The position numbers were made by a program, and so were the translations under genes. From Vibrio marinisediminis (lineage in GTDB: Bacteria; Pseudomonadota; Gammaproteobacteria; Enterobacterales; Vibrionaceae), in assembly GCF_014050145.1 (NCBI RefSeq), contig NZ_JACFYF010000004.1, positions 124,001 through 188,000 on the forward strand: DNA of 64,000 bases, written 5' to 3'. The notes under the pieces were generated by a model, which searched no databases, was not told where the DNA came from, and saw only the letters and a program-made list of their open reading frames with translations. Positions 50,783-58,921 of the stretch are shown piece after piece (position 1 is the stretch's first letter; each line of letters begins with the position of its first letter).

Positions 50783-51361
50783 TTAATCCGCTTGCTCGAC
50801 CAACTGCATGCCACGCATCGTCAAACCACTTAGCATGGTTGGAATGGCGTTAAAGATCTCTTCAAACTGCTCAAGCCCTTCAAAACCTTGATCGGCTAAT
50901 GTCGCGATAGACGTTTCTGGATCATAAAGCATTGTCAGTGACAGTAGCACTCCGCCTAGTAGCGCGTTGTCTTCGCTCTCTTCAGGCATGATTGACTCCC
51001 AGTCATCACGCGAGAGTTGCCAACCTTGCAGTAAGCCTTCACAAAAATCACGAGTCTCTTCTGTGACGATTTCGGCTTCATCTAAGGCACAGCCTTCAGG
51101 CCATTGCCATTCATTACTCATTAGAGCTGGACGGTATTGATTCCATAGAGCGATCACGTGCTCTATGTAGCACTCAAGTTGTTCACCGTCGCTAAAAGGA
51201 GCAACTTCTTCACCACCCCAAAGGAAGGGTAGCCACTCATGTGGATCAAGTGTGTGTGGTGCCGCTGCCATAGCAGTGATAAAACCGTGAGTTTTTGCGT
51301 GGTTAATCAGCTTGTCTTGCAGTTCTGGCAGAGCGAGGATATCTTGTAAAGTCAAAATCAA
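50783..51361 (-). CDS. YecA/YgfB (UPF0149)-family protein
   Basis: A 192-residue acidic, helical, soluble protein of the UPF0149 family. Recognisable are HAKTHGFITAMAAAPHTLDPHEWLPFLWGG at the start and DFCEGLLQGWQLSRDDW in the middle, matching the YecA group. The C-terminal SEC-C metal-binding motif found in full-length YecA is missing. No ATG lies near the start; a TTG at 51361 or 51355 must be used, or translation begins at the internal methionine about 30 residues later. Function unknown. Confidence 0.8.
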   Translation of the reverse strand: MILTLQDILALPELQDKLINHAKTHGFITAMAAAPHTLDPHEWLPFLWGGEEVAPFSDGEQLECYIEHVIALWNQYRPALMSNEWQWPEGCALDEAEIVTEETRDFCEGLLQGWQLSRDDWESIMPEESEDNALLGGVLLSLTMLYDPETSIATLADQGFEGLEQFEEIFNAIPTMLSGLTMRGMQLVEQAD

Positions 51362-51482
51362 TACCGAATCAAATTGAAATAGTTAGATAGACGTATAGTA
51401 ACAGCCCATTGTTAACAAAAATAGGTTGCTGTTGAGTAGCATTAACTATAATTTCTTATAAACATCAAAAATTCAGTTGCTT

Positions 51483-53894
51483 ATGGTCAAGCGTTCATCA
51501 TTAAAACGAAAAAGCATCTTAGTTCTTGCCATTTACTTAGCGTTTTTTATTACAGCGGTAGGTGGGGTGAGCTACTTAGTTGTTGAGCCGCCTATTCGAG
51601 AGCAACTGACCCGCAATCTCGACTCCCGCTCTAAAATCATATCAAGTGAAATTGAAGCGTCATTAGAAAGCCCGCTCGGTATTCTGCAAGGCATTGTTAG
51701 CATTGGTAATTCAGGAAAAGATGCCAATTTGCAGGCTGAGATTTTACAGCATCTTTTTGCCATGAGTGACGGCGCCAGTGTGAGTGGGGGTTTATGGCCT
51801 CTCCCTTATGTTGATGATTCAACGACGCATTATGCCAGTCTGTTTTTTAACCGAGCTAAAGACGGAGTCGTTGATAGAATCCACTCTTGGAATAACCCAG
51901 CGTTAGGCGGTTATGATGGGGAAGGGTGGTACACCGATGTCGAAAACAAACCATTGGGCACGGTGGTGTGGTCACCTGTTTATATCGACGCTTTTACTCA
52001 TGTACAGATGATCACCGCTTCCTCACCCTACTATGTTGACGGTCAATTTGCAGGGGTCGCAACTGTTGATCTTTCTCTCGAAAGTCTGATTGAGTACGTA
52101 CAGAAACATGCCAAGGAGCATGGACTTGGTGTGCTGATCCGTGATGGTCAGGGGGAAGTGGTTATTGAGCACAACTTTAAAGTGGCTGAAGATATTTACA
52201 TCAGTGAGCATAAATTTGGTCATTTTGATTGGACCATAGATGTTGTAAATGCCAACCGGTTGGTGGCTGATCAGGCCTATGACCTCGTGACCAAGGTTGA
52301 AATGGGCATTATGCCAATCATGTTGCTGTGTGTGTTGTTTGGTTATTTTGTTATTAACCGTTCACTGATTGATCCTATCGCTCATATAGCGCGTGAGGTT
52401 GATGATTCTAAACAGGGCGGCATCATTGATATTAACTACCGTAGTGACGATGAAATAAAACACCTTATTAATGCATTTAATCAAAAAACGGTTTTCTTAG
52501 AGCAAGAGAAGAAAAATGCACTGGCATCAACCCGAGCCAAGAGCGCGTTTCTTGCCACTATCTCACATGAAATTAGGACACCAATGAATGGCGTTCTTGG
52601 CACCGCTCAAATTTTGCTGAAAACTGATTTGTCAGATGAGCAGCGCAAACACCTCAAAACGCTTTATGACTCGGGCGACCATATGATGGTGTTGCTCAAT
52701 GAGATCCTAGATTTTTCCAAAATTGAGCAAGGGCATTTAGAGCTAGAGAAAGAGCCGTTTCCTCTTGAATCGATAATCGGCAGTATTAATAGCGTGTATC
52801 ACACCTTAAGTGTTGAAAAGGGATTATCGTTTAAGATCTCCAGCGATGTTAGTAAACAACGATGGTATTTGTCTGACAAAGCGCGTCTACGACAAATACT
52901 ATTTAACCTATTGAATAACGCTGTAAAATTTACTTTGAAAGGTTCGATTGAAGTGAACTTCACCGAAGTCACACTGGATGGTAAGAACTATCTCAATATC
53001 ATTGTCACCGATTCTGGCGTTGGCATTGATAATGCAGCCTTAGAGAAAATATTTAAACCTTTTGTTCAGGCAGAATCTTCTACCACCCGACGTTTTGGTG
53101 GGACAGGTTTAGGCTTAGCCATTGTTAAACAGATTGCTCAGTTGATGCACGGGGATATCTCAGTGCAAAGTAAGCTAGGACAAGGAACCACGTTTGATGT
53201 GCTGCTTGAAATGGAGGTTAGCCAGCCTCTACAAGCTGAAGGTCGGAAACATAAGAAACTGAGCTATACAGGGCTTAGAGTTTTAATTGTTGAAGATAAC
53301 CGTACCAACACTGCCATTATCAACACATTTATGAGTGGAAAAGGTTTTGAGTGCTACTGCGTTGGAGACGGTGAAGAAGCCGTACAGGCAGTTCGAGCAA
53401 ACGAATTTGACCTGATCATGATGGACAATCATATGCCACACAAAGATGGCATTACAGCAACTCAAGAAATCCGTGCGTTGCAATCTGATCGTTCTAATAT
53501 TCTTATTTTTGGCTGCACGGCTGATCTGTTTAAAGAGACACAAGAGCGCATGCTATCGGCGGGTGTTGATTGTATTGTTTCAAAGCCAATCGATGAACAA
53601 GAGCTTGATGACATGCTCTATAGGTATTCAGACAAACTTTATCAGTTCAAGTCACTGGATGATTGCCAAGCAGCGGCTTCTTTCAATGCCGAGCAACAAC
53701 TCGTATCACTCTATATTGCAGTAGAAGACCGCAACCACGAGCAGGCATACGAGATCCTCTCCAATATATTTACCTACCTCGCCCCTACGGATCATCGCAG
53801 CGTTAAAGAACTGCTTGCGCCATTGATTCAAAGCAAGTCACTTCCCTCCCAACAAGAGCTGGATGTCTTGACGGTATTACTCAAAGACGTGTGA
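51483..53894 (+). CDS. LuxQ-like hybrid sensor histidine kinase with periplasmic dCache domain
   Basis: An 803-residue inner-membrane hybrid kinase. It has one helix near residues 11-33, then a periplasmic double-Cache-type sensor (about 35-270, with GYDGEGWYTDVENKPLGTVVWS). A second helix (about 275-295), a HAMP-like linker, HisKA with the phospho-acceptor histidine in ISHEIRTPMNG near 362, and HATPase_c (NAVKF, DSGVGI, GGTGLGLAI) follow. The receiver domain has its aspartate near 638 (IMMDNHMPHKDG). The kinase and receiver halves resemble Vibrio LuxQ. No luxP gene and no HPt domain are present, so signal and partner are unknown; LuxU is a candidate partner. ATG 51483 is preferred over TTG 51477. 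Confidence 0.88.
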   Translation: MVKRSSLKRKSILVLAIYLAFFITAVGGVSYLVVEPPIREQLTRNLDSRSKIISSEIEASLESPLGILQGIVSIGNSGKDANLQAEILQHLFAMSDGASVSGGLWPLPYVDDSTTHYASLFFNRAKDGVVDRIHSWNNPALGGYDGEGWYTDVENKPLGTVVWSPVYIDAFTHVQMITASSPYYVDGQFAGVATVDLSLESLIEYVQKHAKEHGLGVLIRDGQGEVVIEHNFKVAEDIYISEHKFGHFDWTIDVVNANRLVADQAYDLVTKVEMGIMPIMLLCVLFGYFVINRSLIDPIAHIAREVDDSKQGGIIDINYRSDDEIKHLINAFNQKTVFLEQEKKNALASTRAKSAFLATISHEIRTPMNGVLGTAQILLKTDLSDEQRKHLKTLYDSGDHMMVLLNEILDFSKIEQGHLELEKEPFPLESIIGSINSVYHTLSVEKGLSFKISSDVSKQRWYLSDKARLRQILFNLLNNAVKFTLKGSIEVNFTEVTLDGKNYLNIIVTDSGVGIDNAALEKIFKPFVQAESSTTRRFGGTGLGLAIVKQIAQLMHGDISVQSKLGQGTTFDVLLEMEVSQPLQAEGRKHKKLSYTGLRVLIVEDNRTNTAIINTFMSGKGFECYCVGDGEEAVQAVRANEFDLIMMDNHMPHKDGITATQEIRALQSDRSNILIFGCTADLFKETQERMLSAGVDCIVSKPIDEQELDDMLYRYSDKLYQFKSLDDCQAAASFNAEQQLVSLYIAVEDRNHEQAYEILSNIFTYLAPTDHRSVKELLAPLIQSKSLPSQQELDVLTVLLKDV

Positions 53895-54127
53895 AATTAT
53901 TGGTTGATTTATAAACTGAAACTTTGATCATTCCTACCTAATTTTTCTACTGATTTTAGCTACTTAACCCTTGAAAAATAGTGGTTTATTTATAACTTAA
54001 CATGAAATACGGTATCTAATTCTGTTCATTTGGTGTTTTAATGGCGTCATTAACTGCTCTCAGCGCTACCGCTGGGGTTTGATGTTGTCTTAGTGCTGCT
54101 TTAGCAGAATTATGTGTCGAGGTTAAA

Positions 54128-54580
54128 ATGAGAGTTGGTGGGTCAATCAGTATTCGTAACGCATTAGCAGATACATTTGCTATGGTCGTGTTCTGTTTTG
54201 TTTCTGGCATGCTAATTGAAATTTTTGTGTCGGGAATGACGTTTGAGCAGTCGCTTGCATCACGCAGTTTATCGATTCCGGTTAACATTGCGATTGCTTG
54301 GCCTTATGGCATTTTTAGAGACGCAATGCTGCGTTTTGGTGGACGAGTTTCATCAGCGCCGATCATGAAGAACATTTCAGATCTAACTGCATATGTATTG
54401 TTTCAATCGCCTGTATACGCCGGTATTCTGGTTGTAGTTGGTGCGACAGGTGAGCAGATTGTTACCGCAGTTGCTTCTAATGCTGTTGTTTCTTGCGGCA
54501 TGGGTGTGCTTTACGGCTACTTCCTAGACGCTTGCCGTAAGTGGTTTAAAGTGCCAGGGTACTACTCACAAGAAGTATGA
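54128..54580 (+). CDS. alaE: L-alanine exporter AlaE
   Basis: A 150-residue inner-membrane protein with about four helices, closely matching E. coli AlaE (YgaW), which exports L-alanine and so prevents toxic build-up. Conserved segments are [53 protein letters not shown] and [23 protein letters not shown] sits six bases before the ATG. It stands alone, upstream of tRNA-Ser. Confidence 0.93.
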   Translation: MRVGGSISIRNALADTFAMVVFCFVSGMLIEIFVSGMTFEQSLASRSLSIPVNIAIAWPYGIFRDAMLRFGGRVSSAPIMKNISDLTAYVLFQSPVYAGILVVVGATGEQIVTAVASNAVVSCGMGVLYGYFLDACRKWFKVPGYYSQEV

Positions 54581-54669
54581 GTGTACAATCAGGCAGCAAA
54601 TTAGCCACAACGTAACCACTTAGACGAGTGATGAGTGATTTTTTAGGGATTGGGCTTGACCTAACCCTC

Positions 54670-54675
54670 TATAAT
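54670..54675 (+). promoter_or_regulatory. Probable -10 element of the tRNA-Ser promoter
   Basis: TATAAT, a perfect -10 hexamer, lies 41 bases before the mature tRNA start. The -35 is not obvious at normal spacing. Confidence 0.45.
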
Positions 54676-54715
54676 CATTAAATTAGCGCCTCGTTAGCCA
54701 AGTTGCTAACGATTC

Positions 54716-54803
54716 GGTGAGTTGTCCGAGTGGCTGAAGGAGCACGCCTGGAAAGTGTGTATACGGCAACGTATCGAGAGTTCGAATCTCTCACTCACCG
54801 CCA
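54716..54803 (+). tRNA. tRNA-Ser (anticodon GGA)
   Basis: An 88-base tRNA with an encoded CCA end. The acceptor arms GGTGAGT and ACTCACC pair fully, followed by the G discriminator. The anticodon stem CACGC/GTGTG encloses the loop CTGGAAA with anticodon GGA at 54750-54752, which reads UCC and UCU. A long variable arm (TATACGGCAACGTA) is as expected for a serine tRNA, and the T arm has GTTCGAATC. A terminator follows directly. Confidence 0.96.
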
Positions 54804-54809
54804 CATTCT

Positions 54810-54838
54810 AAGCCCCAGCAGAAATGCTGGGGCTTTTT
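54810..54838 (+). terminator. tRNA-Ser terminator
   Basis: A perfect stem AAGCCCCAGCA/TGCTGGGGCTT with a GAAA loop, followed by T residues. Confidence 0.92.
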
Positions 54839-54979
54839 CGTATCTAAAGCCTAGTGAGCAGCCAGAGGGAACAATAGAGCGCACAAAGGCATAACTTTCT
54901 TCACTCTCTCCTGCAAATCGAGAATGCACGTATCTGGTGCGAGGTAGGAGAGGGGGCAACTCTTTTCCTTGGAACATAT

Positions 54980-55076
54980 CTGATAATGGAACTTATCAGC
55001 AGACCAAACTCGGTCTTAGACCCCGTAATTTCCTTGAATTAGTCAATCTAGCTTTAACGCTAGCACTTCAAATTAC
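54980..55076. repeat. Run of adjacent small inverted repeats, possible structured RNA
   Basis: Successive perfect pairs occur: CTGATAA/TTATCAG (54980-54999), AGACC/GGTCT (55001-55016), and CTAGC/GCTAG (55048-55063) nested inside GTAATTT/AAATTAC (55025-55076). A further CCTAG/CTAGG pair lies at 55131-55146. The density suggests a folded transcript or remnant of one; this is inference. Confidence 0.35.
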
Positions 55077-55320
55077 AGTAAAGGGTAGAACGCCTTCGCT
55101 GGGGGCTAAAAGGCATTAGGGAGCTTAGCGCCTAGGAGGAGCTAGGGATAGTAAACTTGCTGATTGTAGTGACTAAATCTGGTTTCCGTAGCAAGGTAGT
55201 CATGCTTTTGTTGTTATTGAACATAATGGGGAAATTTATTTTATTTCCCAGTTCGAATCAATATGACTGTCTCTTGAACAAATTGCATATTAATAGATTA
55301 TTTTTATTGTATTGATAGTG

Positions 55321-55352
55321 ATATTAAATTATCTGGTTAGATAATTTAATAT
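55321..55352. promoter_or_regulatory. Perfect 32-bp inverted repeat upstream of the BCCT operon
   Basis: Thirteen-base arms ATATTAAATTATC and exact complement surround TGGTTA. It lies about 330 bases before the BCCT start, and no T run follows. It could be an operator for a regulator encoded elsewhere. Confidence 0.4.
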
Positions 55353-55507
55353 GTATGGAAATCAGATTGAACATAAATTCCACATTTTATTAATACGTGA
55401 GCTATGTCATTAAGTTTATTGTCAATTAAGACATTTATCACATTAAATTCGAACTAGATAAGTAATATGGTTTTGGTAATAATTATGGTCTTACCTATGG
55501 GTTAATC

Positions 55508-55582
55508 ATGAATTCATTAAGAAAAACAAAGATTTGCAGCTTATCCAATAAGATTCTACAAGCCTGTCTAGCATTTGCATAA
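55508..55582 (+). CDS. Possible 24-residue leader peptide
   Basis: A short frame MNSLRKTKICSLSNKILQAC... ends just before a run of C residues and a hairpin (TCCAGAAG/CTTCTGGA, 55598-55618). Its first codons resemble those of the BCCT gene downstream (MNS plus basic residues). No clear ribosome binding site is present. It may be chance. Confidence 0.2.
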   Translation: MNSLRKTKICSLSNKILQACLAFA

Positions 55583-55597
55583 CCCCCCCTCCTTTTG

Positions 55598-55618
55598 TCC
55601 AGAAGGTCTACTTCTGGA
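55598..55618 (+). promoter_or_regulatory. Hairpin in the leader of the BCCT operon
   Basis: A perfect 8-base stem TCCAGAAG/CTTCTGGA with a GTCTA loop lies 66 bases before the BCCT ATG, immediately after a seven-base C run. No T run follows. It may affect leader RNA structure or be an operator. Confidence 0.35.
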
Positions 55619-55683
55619 ACGTTCTAGTATTTAAAAAATTATCTAGTTAATTAATTTTAATAAATTGCCGTGAGGATGATCTT

Positions 55684-57243
55684 ATGAACTCATTCAAAAG
55701 GTCGGTTGAGCCAATTTCATTTTGGCCTAGCTTTATTTGCATTACTTTATTTATTAGCTGTGGGATTTTCTTTACAAGTGAATTTGGTGGGTTTCTTAAT
55801 AGCTCGTTAGATATTATTTCACAGAACTTTGGTTGGCTATTTATGCTAGCTGGGTTATTTGCTTTTGCACTTTGTCTTTTCTTTCTTTTATCACGCTATG
55901 GAGACATGAAGTTTGGTGGGCAAGATGCAAAACCAGAACTGGGCAATTGGCAGTGGTTTACCATCTGTTTGTGCTCGGGTATTGGTACAGGGATTTTGTT
56001 CTGGGGCATGGGAGAACCGATGTTTTTCTACGCTGAACCAGCGCAAGCGACAGGTTATGAGCCTTTTAGTCGTGATGCGGGCGTGAATGCCATCTCTCAA
56101 GCTGCGTTTCATTGGACGATCATTCAATACTGTTTCTACACATTAGGTGCGTTGGCGGTAGCCTTTGTTGCATACAACAAGAATGTTGGTTTTGCTGTCA
56201 GTTCATCGCTGTATGGGCTGATTGGTGATAAGCACAAAGGTTGGATCGGCAAAGCTGTTAATGGTTTATGTATCTTTACTCTTTGCGGAGCGGTCGCTTC
56301 ATCAATGGGTGGGGCTTTGCTTCAAATAGGATCGGGTTTGAATAACCTATTTGGTGTGGAAACAGGACCGACTCTTTGGCTGTTCATCGCCATTGCCATT
56401 ACCGCAACTTATGTGTTGTCTTCCATCTCTGGGATGAAGAGTGGTCTAACAAAAATTAGCTCATTGAATACCATGATCTTTATTGGTATGGCGTTGTTTA
56501 TGCTGCTGTTTGGACCTACTCGTTTCATTTTAGATATTGGTGTTGCCAGCCTAGGTGATTTAGCTAATACATTCTTTGATAAAGCGAGTATCACTAATGC
56601 CCTAACTCAAGATGAGTGGGCGAAAAACTGGACAGTTCAATATTGGGCTTCGATGGTTGTAGTCGCTCCGCTGATTGGTCTTTTTTACGCCCGTCTGGCT
56701 AAAGGACGTACGGTACGTCAGTTTGTATCAGTGACAATCTTAGGACCATCAATTTTTGGTTTCATTTGGATCAGCATCTTTGGTGGTACCGCCATTGATT
56801 TGCAAAGCAGCGGTCAGTTCAACATGTGGGAGAGTATTCAGCAAAATGGTATGGAGAACACCGTATTTGCCATTTTCAATAACATGCCCATGTCAACGCT
56901 GTTTATTGCTGTGTTCTTATTTGCTGTGTTCACTTCCATCGTCACTTATGCAGACCCTATGACTTCGGTGCTCTCAAACCTGAGCTCTAAGAGCTCTAAG
57001 ATTGATCAAGAACCGCCAAAAGTATTGAAGATCATTTGGGGTGTTTCCATTGGTACTATCGCTTACCTAATCATCGCGACTGGTGGTATTGATGGGATCC
57101 GCGGAATGTTTACGCTAATTGGCTTCCCAATGATGTTCTTGTTGTTTTTTATCGGCGTAGCGGCAGTGAAGAGCGCTCGTGCGATGTATCAAGAACAATT
57201 TGGTGAACAACCAAAAGCAACATTAGTTACTGTTGAGGAATAA
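55684..57243 (+). CDS. BCCT-family (betaine/carnitine/choline-type) transporter
   Basis: A 519-residue inner-membrane transporter with about twelve helices. BCCT features are GIGTGILFWGMGEPMFFYAEP, with the small-residue helix and aromatic site, and WASMVVVAPLIGLFYARLAKGRTVRQF, the family signature. Members take up trimethylammonium or related amino-acid-like solutes; the short tails argue for a catabolic role rather than osmotic activation. The stop is 2 bases before the aconitase X gene, and all four genes to 59817 form one operon. GAGGATGAT precedes the ATG. The substrate is probably the compound degraded by the downstream enzymes; inference. Confidence 0.88.
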   Translation: MNSFKRSVEPISFWPSFICITLFISCGIFFTSEFGGFLNSSLDIISQNFGWLFMLAGLFAFALCLFFLLSRYGDMKFGGQDAKPELGNWQWFTICLCSGIGTGILFWGMGEPMFFYAEPAQATGYEPFSRDAGVNAISQAAFHWTIIQYCFYTLGALAVAFVAYNKNVGFAVSSSLYGLIGDKHKGWIGKAVNGLCIFTLCGAVASSMGGALLQIGSGLNNLFGVETGPTLWLFIAIAITATYVLSSISGMKSGLTKISSLNTMIFIGMALFMLLFGPTRFILDIGVASLGDLANTFFDKASITNALTQDEWAKNWTVQYWASMVVVAPLIGLFYARLAKGRTVRQFVSVTILGPSIFGFIWISIFGGTAIDLQSSGQFNMWESIQQNGMENTVFAIFNNMPMSTLFIAVFLFAVFTSIVTYADPMTSVLSNLSSKSSKIDQEPPKVLKIIWGVSIGTIAYLIIATGGIDGIRGMFTLIGFPMMFLLFFIGVAAVKSARAMYQEQFGEQPKATLVTVEE

Positions 57244-57245
57244 TC

Positions 57246-58511
57246 ATGTATTTAACCGATTACGAACAAGAGTTGCTCGATGGTAAGCATGGCGATGTTA
57301 AGCAAAAAGCGATGGCGGTGCTGTTCGATTTGGGTAAAGCCTACCAAGTTGAACGCTTTATCGATATCGCCAGTTGCCATGATGACAGCACGGTCTACTT
57401 TGGTGAAGCTCAGGTTGCGTTTGCTGAGCATTTAGCTGAGCTTGGTGCGCGTTTTTCAGTGCCAACTTCGACCAATGCTTGCGCACTGGATATGGTCAAC
57501 TTCAAAGAGCAACGAATGCCACTTTCGTGGGCGAGTGCGACTCGTCGTATTGAAGCGTCGCACACTGCGATGGGGGCGGCTGGTAGCTGGACGTGTGCGC
57601 CTTATCAGGCAGGCTTTACACCACGCTTTGGTGAGCAGGTGGCATTTGCTGAGTCTAATGTGATTGCTTGGACAAACTCGATATTAGGGGCGCGCACCAA
57701 CCGCTATGCTGGTCCGATTGAACTATTGGCAGGCATTGTCGGTAAAGTCCCTTATTTTGGGTTACACATGACAGAAAATAGGGTCGCCACGGGTCTGATC
57801 CGTTTGGACGCTAGCATTAAATCATCTTGGTTTAGTGAGTTGTCACTCTACAACCTACTTGGTCATCTGCATGGGGAAATCGCTGGCGATAAAATTTTCG
57901 CAATGGATGGCATGCCTTTAGTGGCACCGATAGATGCCCTCAAGCAATTTAGTGCGACAGCGGCTTCGTCAGGAGGTATTGCACTGTTTCATTTGCTAGG
58001 GATCACTCCAGAAGCTCAGAGTCTAGATCAGTGTTTTGCTGGCAAAGCGCCGCTGGAAGAGAGATTGATCACCGTAGATGACTTACGTGATGCTGAAGCC
58101 AAGCTCAATAATTTTGATGCTAGTGAGCAGTTGGACTTGATCTCTATTGGTTGTCCACATTTCTCGTTTGCTGAGTTCGTCGAACTTGAGCAATTGCTGG
58201 CGGGGCGTAAGGTTTCTAACAACCTCAATTTATGGGTATTTACTGGGCGCGCAAGTTATCTGCATATCGAATCGACAGGTTTGTTGACTAGGCTGCAAAA
58301 CTTGGGAGTACAGGTGTTCCGCGATGGTTGCACTATGGAGTATCCAATCCAAAACTGGGATACCAGTAGCATCATGACCAACAGCGGTAAGTTTGCTAAT
58401 TATTGTTATTCCAAAATTGGTATTCACCCTGTATTTGGCAGCATCAGTGATTGTGTTGAATCCGCCGTTATCGGCAAAGTCTATCGGAGTGCAAAGCCGT
58501 GGTCGAATTAA
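57246..58511 (+). CDS. Aconitase X catalytic (large) subunit
   Basis: A 421-residue protein of the AcnX family (formerly DUF521), aconitase-like hydro-lyases. The family cysteines likely to bind the cluster are seen in STNACALDMV, SIGCPHFSFAEF and FRDGCTMEYP. Characterised bacterial members dehydrate cis-3-hydroxy-L-proline to pyrroline-2-carboxylate; an archaeal relative acts on phosphomevalonate. Here large and small subunits are separate genes, as in type II AcnX. The end overlaps the small-subunit start by 13 bases. The presence of a BCCT transporter and a DapA-like enzyme makes a hydroxyproline-type substrate plausible but unproven. Confidence 0.88.
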   Translation: MYLTDYEQELLDGKHGDVKQKAMAVLFDLGKAYQVERFIDIASCHDDSTVYFGEAQVAFAEHLAELGARFSVPTSTNACALDMVNFKEQRMPLSWASATRRIEASHTAMGAAGSWTCAPYQAGFTPRFGEQVAFAESNVIAWTNSILGARTNRYAGPIELLAGIVGKVPYFGLHMTENRVATGLIRLDASIKSSWFSELSLYNLLGHLHGEIAGDKIFAMDGMPLVAPIDALKQFSATAASSGGIALFHLLGITPEAQSLDQCFAGKAPLEERLITVDDLRDAEAKLNNFDASEQLDLISIGCPHFSFAEFVELEQLLAGRKVSNNLNLWVFTGRASYLHIESTGLLTRLQNLGVQVFRDGCTMEYPIQNWDTSSIMTNSGKFANYCYSKIGIHPVFGSISDCVESAVIGKVYRSAKPWSN

Positions 58512-58921
58512 CTTATACCCCTGTATTGCAAGGCGACTTTGACGCCGAGCTGATTTATTCCCAACAAGCTATTTCCTTTGTTGGCGGCGTAGATATTGAG
58601 ACTGGTAAGGTGGCAGATCATCGTCATGATTGTTTTGGTCAGTCGATCAAAGACAAAGTATTTGCCTTTCCTTTTGGTAAAGGCTCTAGCGGAGCTGGTT
58701 TAGTGTTGATGGAGATGCTCCGCTTAGGCACAGCACCAAAAGCGATTATTAATCTTCGTTCTGACCCGGTGCTATTAACTGGACCATTAATTTGCAAACA
58801 TTTTTATCAGCAAATTATACCCATTATTAACTTATCAGAAGCCGACTATCAGCAACTTGCTCACGGCGAATGGGTAACAAATCAAGTCGAAGTCAACAAA
58901 CTAATTATTAAGGCAAAATAA
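58499..58921 (+). CDS. Aconitase X swivel (small) subunit
   Basis: A 140-residue protein of the DUF126 family, the swivelling domain that completes the AcnX active site. The motif FPFGKGSSGAGLVLMEM holds the substrate-binding serines. The start is GTG inside the end of the large-subunit gene, and its stop overlaps the next ATG, so translation of the three enzyme genes is probably coupled and equimolar. Confidence 0.87.
   Translation: MVELTYTPVLQGDFDAELIYSQQAISFVGGVDIETGKVADHRHDCFGQSIKDKVFAFPFGKGSSGAGLVLMEMLRLGTAPKAIINLRSDPVLLTGPLICKHFYQQIIPIINLSEADYQQLAHGEWVTNQVEVNKLIIKAK

Larger units (their letters stand above)
54804..55683. other. Long non-coding region between tRNA-Ser and the BCCT gene
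   Basis: This 880-base region has no convincing gene. After the tRNA terminator comes a moderately GC-rich tract to about 55200 with several adjacent small inverted repeats. From about 55200 on it is strongly AT-rich, with a 32-base perfect inverted repeat, a 24-codon frame, a C run and a hairpin before the BCCT start. No integrase fragment or repeat of the tRNA 3' end was recognised. Confidence 0.55.

Noticed and set aside
55048-55063. Integron attC-like hairpin
   Set aside because: The core RYYYAAC/GTTRRRY boxes are not present in the right arrangement and no cassette array surrounds it.
54795-55119. Two 60-codon frames overlapping on opposite strands after tRNA-Ser
   Set aside because: One runs through the tRNA terminator, the other has no ribosome binding site; neither resembles a known family. 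Possible transposase similarity was considered but is too weak.
54716-55683. Genomic-island attachment site at tRNA-Ser
   Set aside because: I looked for a repeat of the tRNA 3' end downstream within the window and for an integrase gene and saw neither.
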